The notes: generated by a model not told the origin, from the letters alone. Shown: positions 25,110 to 34,022, counted from the first letter of the stretch. The stretch: 64,000 nucleotides of DNA from Paenibacillus tianmuensis (GCF_900100345.1 NZ_FMTT01000001.1:124001-188000), one strand, 5' to 3'. Numbers and translations: made by a program.

Positions 25110-25711
25110 AAAGACCGTGGGTAGTCGGCATTACCGGGGCGAGCGGCGCAGCGTATGGCGTGCGGCTTTGCCGTTTTTTGCTGTCGGCGGGGGAAGACGT
25201 TCATTTGATCGTAACGGATGCAGGCTGGCGCGTGCTAAAGGAAGAACTCGGCTGGGACGCCTCGAAGCGGCAAGAAAGCATTCGTCTGCACTTCGAATCG
25301 GACAACGTACCGGGGAAGCTCGAATACGTGCCAGTACAGGATATCGGAGCGAAGACGGCCAGCGGCTCGTTCCGGACGCAGGGCATGGTGGTCGTACCGT
25401 GCTCGATGGGCACCCTATCCGGCATTGCGAACGGCGCATCGGACAACCTGCTTGAGCGAACCGCGGACGTGATGCTGAAGGAAGGACGCAAGCTAATTGT
25501 CGTGCCGCGGGAAACGCCGCTGCATGCGATTCATCTGGAAAACATGCTGAAGCTGGCAAGGCTTGGCGTACGTATCCTGCCGGCGATGCCGGCATTTTAT
25601 CAAGGGCCGCAGACATTAGACGATATGATCGATTTTGTAGTCGGGAAAATATTAGACTGCATGGAGATCGAACATCATTTGTATAAAAGATGGGGTATGC
25701 CAAATGACTAA
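25106..25711 (+). CDS. ubiX: UbiX-family flavin prenyltransferase
   Basis: UbiX makes prenylated FMN, the cofactor of UbiD-type decarboxylases. The 201-residue product has the N-terminal 'GITGASGAAYGVRL' flavin motif, 'VVPCSMGTLSGIANG' and 'VPRETPLHAIHL', all hallmarks. Start and upstream stop overlap as ATGA. In a menaquinone operon its partner is likely the futalosine-pathway decarboxylase MqnL, whose gene is not in this window. Confidence 0.92.
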   Translation: MKRPWVVGITGASGAAYGVRLCRFLLSAGEDVHLIVTDAGWRVLKEELGWDASKRQESIRLHFESDNVPGKLEYVPVQDIGAKTASGSFRTQGMVVVPCSMGTLSGIANGASDNLLERTADVMLKEGRKLIVVPRETPLHAIHLENMLKLARLGVRILPAMPAFYQGPQTLDDMIDFVVGKILDCMEIEHHLYKRWGMPND

Positions 25712-26567
25712 CAGCCAGGCGTCTGTGCGCATCGGCCGGATCGATTTCACCAATGTGTGGCCGCTCTTCTATTACTTTCCTTTCTCTTCCTTTGGCAGCG
25801 TTCTGGAGGTTACTCAACAGGTGCCGTCGGGATTAAACCGCGCCATGGCCGAAGGACGAATCGATATCGGAGCCATTTCGTCATTTGCGTATGGAGAAAA
25901 TTTTGACGAGTATTTAGTATTTCCCGACATGTCGGTCAGCGCTTTCGGACAGGTCAATTCTATTCTTCTGTTTCACCGAAAACCGCTGGAGGAGCTGGGG
26001 GACGCCAAGATTGCGCTGCCTACGACTTCCGCGACTTCCATCAATTTGCTAAAAGTTATTTTAGCCAAGTTTTACGGGCTTCAGCCCGAGTACGAGTACG
26101 CGGCACCGGAGCTTGAGCCGATGATGAAGAGCGCAGATGCCGCGCTGTTGATTGGTGATCATGCGATTCGGGCAAGCTGGGAAAAGAACGGATATCTCGT
26201 TACCGATCTTGCGACGGAATGGACTCGCTTAACCGGCCAGTGGATGACGTTTGCGGTCTGCACGATCCGGAAGCAAACCGTGGAGCAGTATCCGGAGCTT
26301 GTCAGCCGTATCTATGAGGCCTTTCTTGAGAGCAAGCGCAAGTCGCTTGCCGATCCGGCGGCGTTGGTTCGTGACGCGCAAAAGCTGATTGGCGGGACGG
26401 AGGCCTATTGGCAGCAATATTTCTCCGAACTGTGCTATGAATTTGGTCCGAAGCAATGGGCCGGGCTCTCGTTATATTATCAGTATGCCGCAGAGCTCGG
26501 ATTTCTGGAGCGGAACGTTCCTCTACAAATATGGAAAGACAATTCTGTAGTACGGGTGACGGAATGA
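25704..26567 (+). CDS. mqnA: menaquinone biosynthesis protein MqnA (chorismate dehydratase)
   Basis: MqnA removes water from chorismate to give 3-enolpyruvoyl-benzoate, the first committed step of the futalosine pathway. The 287-residue product has the periplasmic-binding-protein-like fold and the family start 'VRIGRIDFTNVWPLFYYF', then 'DIGAISSFAYG' and 'LPTTSATSINLLKV'. It overlaps ubiX by eight bases and hepT by four. Its presence implies menaquinone made by the futalosine route and draws on the same chorismate pool as the trp genes at 32 kb. Confidence 0.92.
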   Translation: MTNSQASVRIGRIDFTNVWPLFYYFPFSSFGSVLEVTQQVPSGLNRAMAEGRIDIGAISSFAYGENFDEYLVFPDMSVSAFGQVNSILLFHRKPLEELGDAKIALPTTSATSINLLKVILAKFYGLQPEYEYAAPELEPMMKSADAALLIGDHAIRASWEKNGYLVTDLATEWTRLTGQWMTFAVCTIRKQTVEQYPELVSRIYEAFLESKRKSLADPAALVRDAQKLIGGTEAYWQQYFSELCYEFGPKQWAGLSLYYQYAAELGFLERNVPLQIWKDNSVVRVTE

Positions 26568-27538
26568 AACTTTTGGATTTATATGCTAAATTAAAAAAAG
26601 ATATCAATTTGATTGAAAAAGAGCTGGAGCGAAGCATCGATGTCGATCATCCGGTGCTTCGCGAAGCTTCCCTGCACTTGCTGAAAGCAGGCGGCAAGCG
26701 GATTCGTCCGGTATTCGTGCTGCTTGGCGCCAAATTCGGGCAGTACAATCTGGAGCGGGTCAAGTTCGTAGCTGTTCCTTTGGAGCTGATTCACATGGCT
26801 TCGCTTGTTCACGACGATGTCATCGACGATGCAAACACGCGGCGCGGCCAATTGACGGTCCGCTCCAAATGGGACAACCGGGTTGCCATGTACGCCGGGG
26901 ATTATATTTTCGCCAAAGCGCTCAGCATTATTACCCAGTTGCCTGACCCGTCCATTCATCGGATCATGTCTAATGCGTTGGTCGAGATGTCGATCGGAGA
27001 AATGGAGCAAATCCGCTTCTTTTTCCATACGGGGCAGACCGTCCGCGATTACATGCTGCGCATTAAGCGCAAGACGGCGCTGCTGCTGGCGATCAGCTGC
27101 CAATTGGGAGCGATTGCGGCAGGCGCCCCTGAGCAGATAGCCAAGCGGTTGTACGATTTCGGATATTATACGGGCATGGCGTTCCAAATCCGGGACGATC
27201 TTCTCGACCTGTGCGGAACGGAGAAAGAAATCGGCAAGCCGCCGGGCAGTGACATCAAGCAGGGAAATATTACGATTCCCGTCATCTTTGCTCTTCAGAA
27301 TCCGCAGCATCGTCCGGCTCTTCTGGAGGAAATCTCGCGTATCGAGGCCTGCGACGGGCAAACCGACATCACCGCGTTTTTGAATAGGATCCGGCGCAGC
27401 GAGGGAATCTCCCGCGCCGAAACGATGGCGTCGGCATACATAGATAAAGCGATTCGTTCCCTGGAGGGCTTGCCCAATATCCAGGCGAAAAAAGATTTGA
27501 TCAGCATTGCTCATTTTGTGGGGAACCGTTCTTATTAG
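26564..27538 (+). CDS. hepT: heptaprenyl diphosphate synthase component 2
   Basis: HepT is the catalytic subunit that extends farnesyl diphosphate with isopentenyl units. The 324-residue product has both aspartate-rich motifs: 'HDDVIDDANTRRG' (about residues 84-96) and 'FQIRDDLLDL' (about 207-216), plus 'GGKRIRP' for diphosphate binding. The ATG overlaps the mqnA stop. A longer in-frame reading from 26456 runs through mqnA and is rejected. It is the last gene of the operon. Confidence 0.95.
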   Translation: MKLLDLYAKLKKDINLIEKELERSIDVDHPVLREASLHLLKAGGKRIRPVFVLLGAKFGQYNLERVKFVAVPLELIHMASLVHDDVIDDANTRRGQLTVRSKWDNRVAMYAGDYIFAKALSIITQLPDPSIHRIMSNALVEMSIGEMEQIRFFFHTGQTVRDYMLRIKRKTALLLAISCQLGAIAAGAPEQIAKRLYDFGYYTGMAFQIRDDLLDLCGTEKEIGKPPGSDIKQGNITIPVIFALQNPQHRPALLEEISRIEACDGQTDITAFLNRIRRSEGISRAETMASAYIDKAIRSLEGLPNIQAKKDLISIAHFVGNRSY

Positions 27539-27606
27539 GAGCTTGGTTTGACACCATGAAGAACTGCATTCATCTGTAAGTTAGTCGCGTAAACATTGTC
27601 ACTCCA

Positions 27607-27669
27607 CCGCTCTTGAAATTCAAGTTGTATTCAATATACCTTGCGGTAACAACTTGATTTCAAAGGCGG
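27607..27669 (+). repeat. long imperfect hairpin upstream of ndk
   Basis: Arms 27607-27628 and 27649-27669 pair over about 20 positions (core TTGAAAT-t-CAAGTTG with CAACTTGATTTCAA, one bulge) around a 20-base loop. No T-run follows. The gap 27539-27777 holds this hairpin and the ndk ribosome-binding site (TAGGAGGAG). Confidence 0.6.
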
Positions 27670-27777
27670 CCGTAAACTTTCCGTGACAATCTTTACCCTA
27701 TGCGGATGATGTATGCCTAAAACTAACTCCAAAACCAATCTCCTAATAAACTTTATTATAGGTAGGAGGAGAAACAC

Positions 27778-28221
27778 ATGGAAAAAACGTTTTTGATGGT
27801 CAAGCCTGACGGAGTGCAGAGAGGGCTCATTGGGGAGATCGTGCGCCGCTTCGAACAAAAAGGGCTGCAATTGGTCGCGGCCAAGCTGGTGCAGGTTAGT
27901 CGCGAGCAAGCAGAAAGGCATTACGCGGAGCATGTGGGCAAGCCGTTTTTCGATAACTTGATCAAGTTCATTACCTCTGGGCCCGTGTTTGCGATGGTTT
28001 GGCAGGGGGATCAGGTCGTTGCGTTGTCCCGGGCGATGATCGGCAAGACGAATTCTTTGGAAGCGCTGCCCGGTACGATCCGTGGCGACTATGCAGTCCA
28101 CACGAATTTGAACTTGATTCACGGGGCCGATTCTTCGGAAAGCGCCGAGCGGGAAATTGCAAACTTTTTCCGTCCGGAAGAATTGCTCGATTACAGCAAA
28201 GCGGTACAAACTTGGATCTGA
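27778..28221 (+). CDS. ndk: nucleoside-diphosphate kinase
   Basis: Ndk balances nucleoside triphosphates by a phospho-histidine relay. The 147-residue length is normal. '[17 protein letters not shown]' at the start and the active His115 in '[16 protein letters not shown]' are diagnostic. It lies between hepT and cheR as in B. subtilis. The ATG follows TAGGAGGAG. Confidence 0.97.
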   Translation: MEKTFLMVKPDGVQRGLIGEIVRRFEQKGLQLVAAKLVQVSREQAERHYAEHVGKPFFDNLIKFITSGPVFAMVWQGDQVVALSRAMIGKTNSLEALPGTIRGDYAVHTNLNLIHGADSSESAEREIANFFRPEELLDYSKAVQTWI

Positions 28222-28239
28222 TAAGGCAGGGATGGCGGC

Positions 28240-29019
28240 ATGGAGGATAAAGATTTCCTGTTATTCATCAAGAAAGTCAAGGACTACACGTCCATCGACT
28301 TGTCCCAGTATAAGGAAGCGCAGATGAAACGCCGTCTGACTACGCTGCGGATGAAAAAGGGGTACACGACGTTCGCTTCGTTTTTCGAGGCGATGACGAA
28401 GGACAAAGAGCTGTTTTACGAGTTTTTGGATCGGATGACGATCAACGTCTCTGAGTTTTGGCGCAATCCGAACCGCTGGGAAGTGCTGGAACAGAAGTTT
28501 TTGCCGGACACGCTCCGCAAATCGCGCAAGGTCAAGTGCTGGAGCGCCGCATGTTCTACAGGGGAGGAGCCTTATACGCTGGCGATGATCTTGGCGGAAC
28601 TGAACGCGCAGGATAGCGTGGTGCTGGCGACCGATATCGATGAAGGCGCTTTGGAAAAAGCGAAGAAGGCGGTTTATTCGGATCGTTCGGTGCGGGACGT
28701 GCCGGCCAAATATTTGCAGAAATATTACCGTCAGGAAAATTTGACTTATCTTATTGCGGATTCACTTAAAAAATCGATCCGCTTTCAAAAGCAAAACCTG
28801 CTGGTCGATACGTTCGATACGGGATTCGATTTAATCGTTTGCCGCAATGTCATGATCTATTTTACCGAGGAAGCCAAGCACTTATTGTATCAAAAATTTG
28901 CCAATGCGTTGAAGCCGGGGGGCATCTTGTTCGTCGGCAGCACCGAGCAGATTTTCAGTCCGGCCCAGTACGGATTGGAATCCGCCGAAACGTTTTTTTA
29001 CCGTAAAACGGAAGTGTAA
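28240..29019 (+). CDS. cheR: chemotaxis protein-glutamate O-methyltransferase
   Basis: CheR methylates glutamates of chemoreceptors with S-adenosylmethionine during adaptation. The 259-residue product has an N-terminal helical domain (1-75), with 'MKRRLTTLRMKKGYTTFASF', and a SAM domain with 'CWSAACSTGEEPYTLAM' and 'DLIVCRNVMIYF'. It follows ndk by 18 bases, an order shared with B. subtilis. No other chemotaxis gene is nearby. Confidence 0.96.
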   Translation: MEDKDFLLFIKKVKDYTSIDLSQYKEAQMKRRLTTLRMKKGYTTFASFFEAMTKDKELFYEFLDRMTINVSEFWRNPNRWEVLEQKFLPDTLRKSRKVKCWSAACSTGEEPYTLAMILAELNAQDSVVLATDIDEGALEKAKKAVYSDRSVRDVPAKYLQKYYRQENLTYLIADSLKKSIRFQKQNLLVDTFDTGFDLIVCRNVMIYFTEEAKHLLYQKFANALKPGGILFVGSTEQIFSPAQYGLESAETFFYRKTEV

Positions 29020-29103
29020 TGAATAAACGTTTCCATACGATTCCATACTATGAATAAAAAGTAGACAGATTCTTTATGCCCGAAAAGCAGTAGGAGGAAT
29101 CGC

Positions 29104-29268
29104 ATGGACAAACGTAAAGTCATTAACGCTTACCGTCGGGGTTTCATCTCGATACAGGAATGCGCCCAAATTCTCGGGATCGATTCGCTGCAAATTATGG
29201 GGCTGGTTCATGATCCGCAGGCTCAGGAACGCCCTCAAGTGTTAAAAAAACAACCGGCCGGAGGCTGA
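29104..29268 (+). CDS. small helix-turn-helix-like protein, 54 residues
   Basis: A clear TAGGAGGAATCGC site precedes the ATG. The product starts 'MDKRKVINAYRRGFISI' and continues 'QECAQILGIDSLQIMGLV', a pattern that fits a short helix-turn-helix (residues 17-35). It ends with a charged tail. It stands alone between cheR and the terminator at 29292. I do not recognise a family; a DNA-binding microprotein is one possibility, a sigma-region-4-like fragment another. Confidence 0.6.
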   Translation: MDKRKVINAYRRGFISIQECAQILGIDSLQIMGLVHDPQAQERPQVLKKQPAGG

Positions 29269-29291
29269 CATCCCTTCGTCCGAAACGGGAA

Positions 29292-29336
29292 GAAGCGCAG
29301 CCATCGGCTACATGCCTTTGGCCGGCGCTTCTTTTT
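29292..29336 (+). terminator. terminator before aroC
   Basis: Stem GAAGCGC/GCGCTTC extended by GCC/GGC, then CTTTTTG. It separates ndk-cheR from the aromatic operon. Confidence 0.75.
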
Positions 29337-29350
29337 GTTCTTGCATATTC

Positions 29351-29379
29351 TTGTCAAAGCCGCAGGCCTATACTATAAT
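29351..29379 (+). promoter_or_regulatory. promoter of the aromatic supraoperon (aroC)
   Basis: TTGTCA (29351-29356), exactly 17 bases, TATAAT (29374-29379). It lies about 94 bases before the aroC GTG. Confidence 0.8.
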
Positions 29380-29472
29380 TAGCACATGACTCAGCACATA
29401 AAAGCGCTAAAGCGTTTTGAAAGAAAGAAAGCTTACGCTTTTCATGGGATAGGATGAAAGGAGAAAAATCAG

Positions 29473-30636
29473 GTGAGATATTTAACCGCAGGGGAAACGC
29501 ACGGACCACAATTGACAACGATTATCGAGGGATTTCCAAGCAACGTAACGATCGATTTCGAAGCGGTGAACGAACAGCTCGCCAGACGACAGAAAGGCTA
29601 CGGGCGAGGACGCCGCATGCAGATTGAGAAGGATACCGTGAACGTTGTCGGCGGCGTGCGCCACGGCAAAACGACCGGCGCCCCAATTGCGCTTGTAGTG
29701 GAGAACAACGATTGGAAGCATTGGACTTCCATCATGAACATCGAGCCGATCGAAGGCAATGACGAGTCGAAGCGTCGGGTGAACCGCCCGCGTCCGGGTC
29801 ATGCCGATTTGAACGGCGGTTTGAAATACAATCAGCGCGATTTGCGCAACATTCTTGAACGCTCCAGCGCGCGGGAAACGACGATGCGCGTAGCTGTCGG
29901 AGGCATGGCTCGCGAGCTGCTGAAGGAATTCGGCATCAAAGTCGCCGGTCAGGTGATTCGCATCGGGGAAGTGGAAGTGCAGCGGCAGGAGCTGCCGATC
30001 GACGAGCTGATCCGCATCACGGAGGAATCGCCGGTACGGGTGACGGATAAAGATGCGGAAGCGAAAATGATTGCGGCGATCGACGCGGCCAAGGACGACG
30101 GCGATACGCTTGGCGGTGTCGTCGAGTGCATTATCGAAGGCGTGCCTACGGGTCTTGGCAGCCATGTACAATGGGACCGCAAGCTTGACGGACGCATTGC
30201 GCAGGCGGTGCTGTCGATTCAAGCGTTCAAGGGCGTAGAATTCGGGATCGGGTTCGAAGCGGCCAAGCGCAGAGGCTCGTCCGTGCACGACGAAATCGTG
30301 CACGACGAGGAGCGCGGCTTTTATCGCGCAACCAACCGTGCAGGCGGATTCGAGGGCGGAATGACTACCGGCGAGCCGATCGTCGTACGCGGCGTCATGA
30401 AGCCGATCTCGACCCTCTATAAAGCGCTGCAAAGCGTAGATATCGATACGAAGGAAGCGTTCACGGCACAGGTGGAGCGCTCCGATACGTGCGCGGTACC
30501 CGCGGCCGGCGTCATCTTGGAGAACGTCGTTGCTTGGGAAGTGGCGAGAGCGTTTATGGAAAAATTCGGCGGCGATTCGCTGGAGGAAATCCGTAGAAAT
30601 TATAATAGTTATTTGGAGCAAATCAAAACTTACTAA
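29473..30636 (+). CDS. aroC: chorismate synthase
   Basis: AroC converts EPSP to chorismate with reduced FMN, the last step of the shared aromatic route. The 387-residue product has the family signatures '[16 protein letters not shown]', '[16 protein letters not shown]' and '[16 protein letters not shown]'. The GTG start follows AAGGAGA by eight bases. It leads aroC-aroB-aroH, in front of the trp genes (named aroF in B. subtilis). Confidence 0.97.
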   Translation: MRYLTAGETHGPQLTTIIEGFPSNVTIDFEAVNEQLARRQKGYGRGRRMQIEKDTVNVVGGVRHGKTTGAPIALVVENNDWKHWTSIMNIEPIEGNDESKRRVNRPRPGHADLNGGLKYNQRDLRNILERSSARETTMRVAVGGMARELLKEFGIKVAGQVIRIGEVEVQRQELPIDELIRITEESPVRVTDKDAEAKMIAAIDAAKDDGDTLGGVVECIIEGVPTGLGSHVQWDRKLDGRIAQAVLSIQAFKGVEFGIGFEAAKRRGSSVHDEIVHDEERGFYRATNRAGGFEGGMTTGEPIVVRGVMKPISTLYKALQSVDIDTKEAFTAQVERSDTCAVPAAGVILENVVAWEVARAFMEKFGGDSLEEIRRNYNSYLEQIKTY

Positions 30637-30653
30637 GCGGGAGAGCCGGATTT

Positions 30654-31751
30654 ATGGTCAGAGAGCTAACGGTAGACCTTGGTACGAGGTCCTACCCGAT
30701 TTATATCGGGGAGGGCCTGCTCGCGGATATCGCCGCGTACTTTGAGAAGCACGGGATTAGCAAAGCGTCGCCGCTGCTTGTCGTAACCGACGGTCATGTG
30801 GCGAAGCATCATCTGAAGCTAGTCATGGACCGATTGGCAGAAGGCGGCTATACGGCGGTGTCCTACACCGTTGCGGCAGGCGAGAAGTCCAAATCGCTCG
30901 CGGTGCTGGAAGACATCGTCGGCGCCTGCTTGCAGGCAGGCCTGGACCGCAAATCGACGGTCGTCGCGCTTGGCGGAGGCGTTGTCGGCGATTTGGCCGG
31001 GTTTGTGGCGGCCAGTTACATGCGCGGCATCCGGTTTGTGCAGATTCCGACGACGATTCTGGCTCACGACAGCAGCGTGGGCGGCAAGGTCGCCGTCAAC
31101 CATCCGCTGGCGAAGAACATTATCGGCGCATTCCATCAGCCGGAGATGGTATTGTATGACACGTCTACGCTGCTCACTTTGCCGGATCGGGACGTGCGCG
31201 CGGGATTGTCGGAAATGATCAAGCACGGGCTAATCTGGGATGCGGAGTTTACCGCGTGGTGCGAAGCGAATGCGGAGAAGCTTATCGGGCTGGACCCGGA
31301 AGCGCTCCAGTACGGGCTGTACAATGGCTGCGCCGTCAAAGCGGCGGTCGTGTCTCAGGATGAACGGGAGAACGATCTACGCGCCATCCTGAACCTTGGG
31401 CATACGATCGGTCACGCGCTGGAGGCGGTGGCCGGCTACAACGAGCTGCAGCATGGCGAAGCGATCTCCATCGGCATGGTCGGCGCGGCGATGCTGTCGG
31501 TGCGTATGGGCAATCCCGTAGAGATTCTAACGGTGACCGAACGCATTTTCAAGAAGTTCGGTCTTCCTACGCGCATTCCGGCGCACTTCGATACCGAGGC
31601 GATCATGCGTGCAATGATGCATGACAAAAAATTCAGCGAAGGCCGCATGGTTTACATTATTCCGACGGCCATCGGCAAGGTCGAAATTAACAAAAACGTA
31701 TCCGCAGAATGGGTCAGAGAGATCGTGGATCGGTTAAAACGGGAGGACTGA
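30654..31751 (+). CDS. aroB: 3-dehydroquinate synthase
   Basis: AroB cyclises DAHP to 3-dehydroquinate with NAD and a divalent metal. The 365-residue product has 'GGGVVGDLAGFVAASYMRG' for NAD binding, metal-binding His in 'NLGHTIGHALE' and 'QHGEAISIGM', and Lys in 'MIKHGLI'. It starts 17 bases after aroC and ends three bases before aroH, so it is translated as part of the operon. Confidence 0.97.
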   Translation: MVRELTVDLGTRSYPIYIGEGLLADIAAYFEKHGISKASPLLVVTDGHVAKHHLKLVMDRLAEGGYTAVSYTVAAGEKSKSLAVLEDIVGACLQAGLDRKSTVVALGGGVVGDLAGFVAASYMRGIRFVQIPTTILAHDSSVGGKVAVNHPLAKNIIGAFHQPEMVLYDTSTLLTLPDRDVRAGLSEMIKHGLIWDAEFTAWCEANAEKLIGLDPEALQYGLYNGCAVKAAVVSQDERENDLRAILNLGHTIGHALEAVAGYNELQHGEAISIGMVGAAMLSVRMGNPVEILTVTERIFKKFGLPTRIPAHFDTEAIMRAMMHDKKFSEGRMVYIIPTAIGKVEINKNVSAEWVREIVDRLKRED

Positions 31752-31754
31752 CGG

Positions 31755-32132
31755 ATGTTCGTAAGAGGAATCCGCGGAGCAACGACCGTGGAACGCAACG
31801 AAGAGAATGACATTTTATCGGCAACAACAGCGCTGCTTAATCAAATTATCGTGGAAAACGGAATCATTCCGGAGGAGATTGCCAGCGTATTCGTTACGGT
31901 GACGCCGGATTTGACGGCCACGTTCCCTGCGCGGGCTATCCGCCAGATGCCGGGCTGGGACTTAGTCCCGCTGATGTGCTCGCTCGAAATTCCGGTGGAG
32001 GGCGGATTGCCCCGCTGTGTTCGTTTAATGGTGATGGTCAATACGGACAAACAGCAAAATGAAATCATCCATGTTTATCAAAGAGAAGCGATGCGGCTTC
32101 GTCCCGATTTGTCCAAATTGACAAAAGCATAA
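31755..32132 (+). CDS. aroH: chorismate mutase, AroH class
   Basis: AroH rearranges chorismate to prephenate for tyrosine and phenylalanine. The 125-residue monofunctional enzyme has the B. subtilis-type start 'MFVRGIRGATTVERN' with the active-site Arg7 and the later 'PRCVRLMVMVNT' strand with Arg90-type residue. The gene ends just before the TRAP-bound leader of trpE. TyrA (39.7 kb) uses its product. Confidence 0.97.
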   Translation: MFVRGIRGATTVERNEENDILSATTALLNQIIVENGIIPEEIASVFVTVTPDLTATFPARAIRQMPGWDLVPLMCSLEIPVEGGLPRCVRLMVMVNTDKQQNEIIHVYQREAMRLRPDLSKLTKA

Positions 32133-32134
32133 TT

Positions 32135-32239
32135 GAGGTAGTATAGTTGATTACAACGAGTTAAGCAGATAAGAGTGAGTTGCAGTAACAGAGCAGAGTA
32201 GAGAGTTAGCCTAGTTCAGTTTGAGATGAGATGAGAAGA
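32135..32239 (+). promoter_or_regulatory. TRAP-binding (G/U)AG repeat array in the trp leader
   Basis: The stretch is packed with GAG and TAG triplets: 32135, 32139, 32144, 32158, 32173, 32177, 32191, 32196, 32201, 32207, 32212, 32223, 32228 and 32233. The last three have exact two-base spacers. The antiterminator should form between GTAGAG (32198-32203) and CTCTAC (32377-32382) in the 5' arm of the terminator. TRAP binding would block that pairing. This matches the B. subtilis mechanism; the pairing is my inference. The gene-free gap 32133-32450 is fully taken up by this leader. Confidence 0.85.
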
Positions 32240-32374
32240 TTACCCGTTCGTGGAAAGAACCGCCAAGATGCGTGCGGGGCACTACCGGCAGGTTTATTTT
32301 AACCTATCCTAGGGCTCTTTGGCGTACTTTGAGCATACTTTCTGTTTGGACGAATCCTTCATCCGCTGAATACC

Positions 32375-32401
32375 GCCTCTACGATGCGTAGAGGCTTTTT
32401 T
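32375..32401 (+). terminator. trp attenuator terminator
   Basis: Perfect 8-bp stem GCCTCTAC/GTAGAGGC followed by six T residues, 50 bases before trpE. It is the terminator controlled by TRAP. Confidence 0.9.
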
Positions 32402-32410
32402 ACGTTTGCA

Positions 32411-32444
32411 GAGCCCAGTTATTTTTGAGTCGAGAAGAGGAGAG
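32411..32444 (+). promoter_or_regulatory. second GAG-triplet run over the trpE ribosome-binding site
   Basis: GAG at 32411, 32427, 32432, 32437 and 32442. The last four are separated by exactly two bases each, and they cover the AGGAG of trpE. TRAP could bind here and block ribosome entry, as it does at pabA or trpP sites of B. subtilis. Some overlap with a purine-rich ribosome-binding site by chance is possible. Confidence 0.55.
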
Positions 32445-32450
32445 AAGACG

Positions 32451-33992
32451 ATGCACACACCGGAAGCAAAGGAAGTTGTTCGGCTTGCCAGCCAGTATAA
32501 CCTGATCCCTGTCGTCCGCAATTTGATAGCCGATACGGAGACGCCGATTCGCGTATTTCAACATTTTTACGAAGAGAAGCGTGCCTTCTTGCTGGAAAGC
32601 GTCGAAGGCGGGATCAAATGGGCGCGTTATTCTTTTATCGGAACCGACCCGTTTATGTTTATTCAGGCCAAAAACGGTGTGACTCGCATCGAGGGGCCGG
32701 AAGGAACGACGACTTCGAAGGAAAAGCCGGTGGATGTGCTTAAAGCGCATTTAAGCGCGTTTACGAGCCCTTCGCTGCCGGATTTGCCGCGCTTTACGGG
32801 CGGAGCCGTCGGGTTTTTCGGTTATGATCTGCTGCAATATTACGAGAAGTTGCCGGCGCATCGGCAGGACGATCTGCAGATGAACGATTTGGACTTTATG
32901 TTTTGCGATCAAGTGATCGTGTTCGACCATTTTAAACAGCAGTTGAAAGTCATTGCCAACGTGCATGTGCCTCCCCAAGGAACGGAAGCGGACATCGTCG
33001 CCGCCTACGAAAAAACATGCGCTAAAATCGATGCGACCATCGAACGGCTGAAGCGCCCGCTTCCGGCGCTAACGATGAATCACCAGTCCATCCCCGACGA
33101 CGTCGATTTGGGAGAAGTCCGCTCGAACGTGACGAAGGAGCAGTTTTTGGCAAACGTCGATCAAGCAAAGGAATACATCCGGGCGGGCGACATTTTTCAA
33201 GTGGTCCTGTCCCAGCGCTTCGAGATCGAAACGGACATTTCGCCGCTGCACGTGTACCGCATCTTACGAACGATGAATCCGTCGCCTTATATGTACTGCC
33301 TCAAAATGGACGAGGAGGTCATTGTCGGCACATCCCCCGAGCTGCTCGTCCGCGTTGAAGACGAGAAGGTGGAGACCCGGCCGATCGCCGGTACCCGTCC
33401 CCGCGGGCGGACGACGGAAGAAGACCTCGCGCTCGAACAAGAGCTGCTGGCGGACGAGAAAGAGCGTGCCGAGCACTTGATGCTCGTTGACCTGGGTCGC
33501 AACGACCTTGGGCGCGTCTCCGAATTCGGCTCGGTGAAATGCGACACGTTCATGCAAATCGAGCGGTACTCCCATGTCATGCATATCGTGTCCAACGTTT
33601 CCGGCAAGCTGGCGAAGGACAAAGATTTCTTCGACGCTTTTATTTCGTGCTTGCCCGCCGGTACCGTCTCGGGCGCTCCGAAGCTCAGAGCTATGGAAAT
33701 CATTGCTGAGTTGGAATATGAAGCGCGCGGTCCTTACGCCGGAGCCATCGGTTACTTCGGCTTCTCGGGCAACCTCGATACATGCATTACGATCCGTACG
33801 ATCGTATTCAAGAATGGCAAAGCTTATGTCCAGGCAGGCGCCGGGATCGTCTGGGATTCCGTTCCGGAGAACGAGTACCAGGAGACGATCAACAAAGCCA
33901 AGGGCATGCTGAAATCGATCCGCATGGCGGAAGCCGTTTTTGCATCGAAACCGCCGGAGGTTGCATTGATCAATCACGATTATTATCAATAA
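32451..33992 (+). CDS. trpE: anthranilate synthase component I
   Basis: TrpE makes anthranilate from chorismate; the glutamine amidotransferase partner (TrpG/PabA) is not encoded in this cluster, as in B. subtilis. The 513-residue product has the Trp-feedback region near the N-terminus ('LLESVEGGIKWARYSFIG') and the catalytic C-terminal part with 'PSPYMYCLK', 'IAGTRPRGRT' and 'GAPKLRAMEIIAELE'. The ATG at 32451 follows AGGAGAG; an upstream TTG at 32406 is inside the leader. Expression is expected to fall when TRAP carries tryptophan. Confidence 0.97.
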   Translation: MHTPEAKEVVRLASQYNLIPVVRNLIADTETPIRVFQHFYEEKRAFLLESVEGGIKWARYSFIGTDPFMFIQAKNGVTRIEGPEGTTTSKEKPVDVLKAHLSAFTSPSLPDLPRFTGGAVGFFGYDLLQYYEKLPAHRQDDLQMNDLDFMFCDQVIVFDHFKQQLKVIANVHVPPQGTEADIVAAYEKTCAKIDATIERLKRPLPALTMNHQSIPDDVDLGEVRSNVTKEQFLANVDQAKEYIRAGDIFQVVLSQRFEIETDISPLHVYRILRTMNPSPYMYCLKMDEEVIVGTSPELLVRVEDEKVETRPIAGTRPRGRTTEEDLALEQELLADEKERAEHLMLVDLGRNDLGRVSEFGSVKCDTFMQIERYSHVMHIVSNVSGKLAKDKDFFDAFISCLPAGTVSGAPKLRAMEIIAELEYEARGPYAGAIGYFGFSGNLDTCITIRTIVFKNGKAYVQAGAGIVWDSVPENEYQETINKAKGMLKSIRMAEAVFASKPPEVALINHDYYQ

Positions 33993-34022
33993 AACAATCG
34001 GGATAAAGGGGAGGCACGGACA

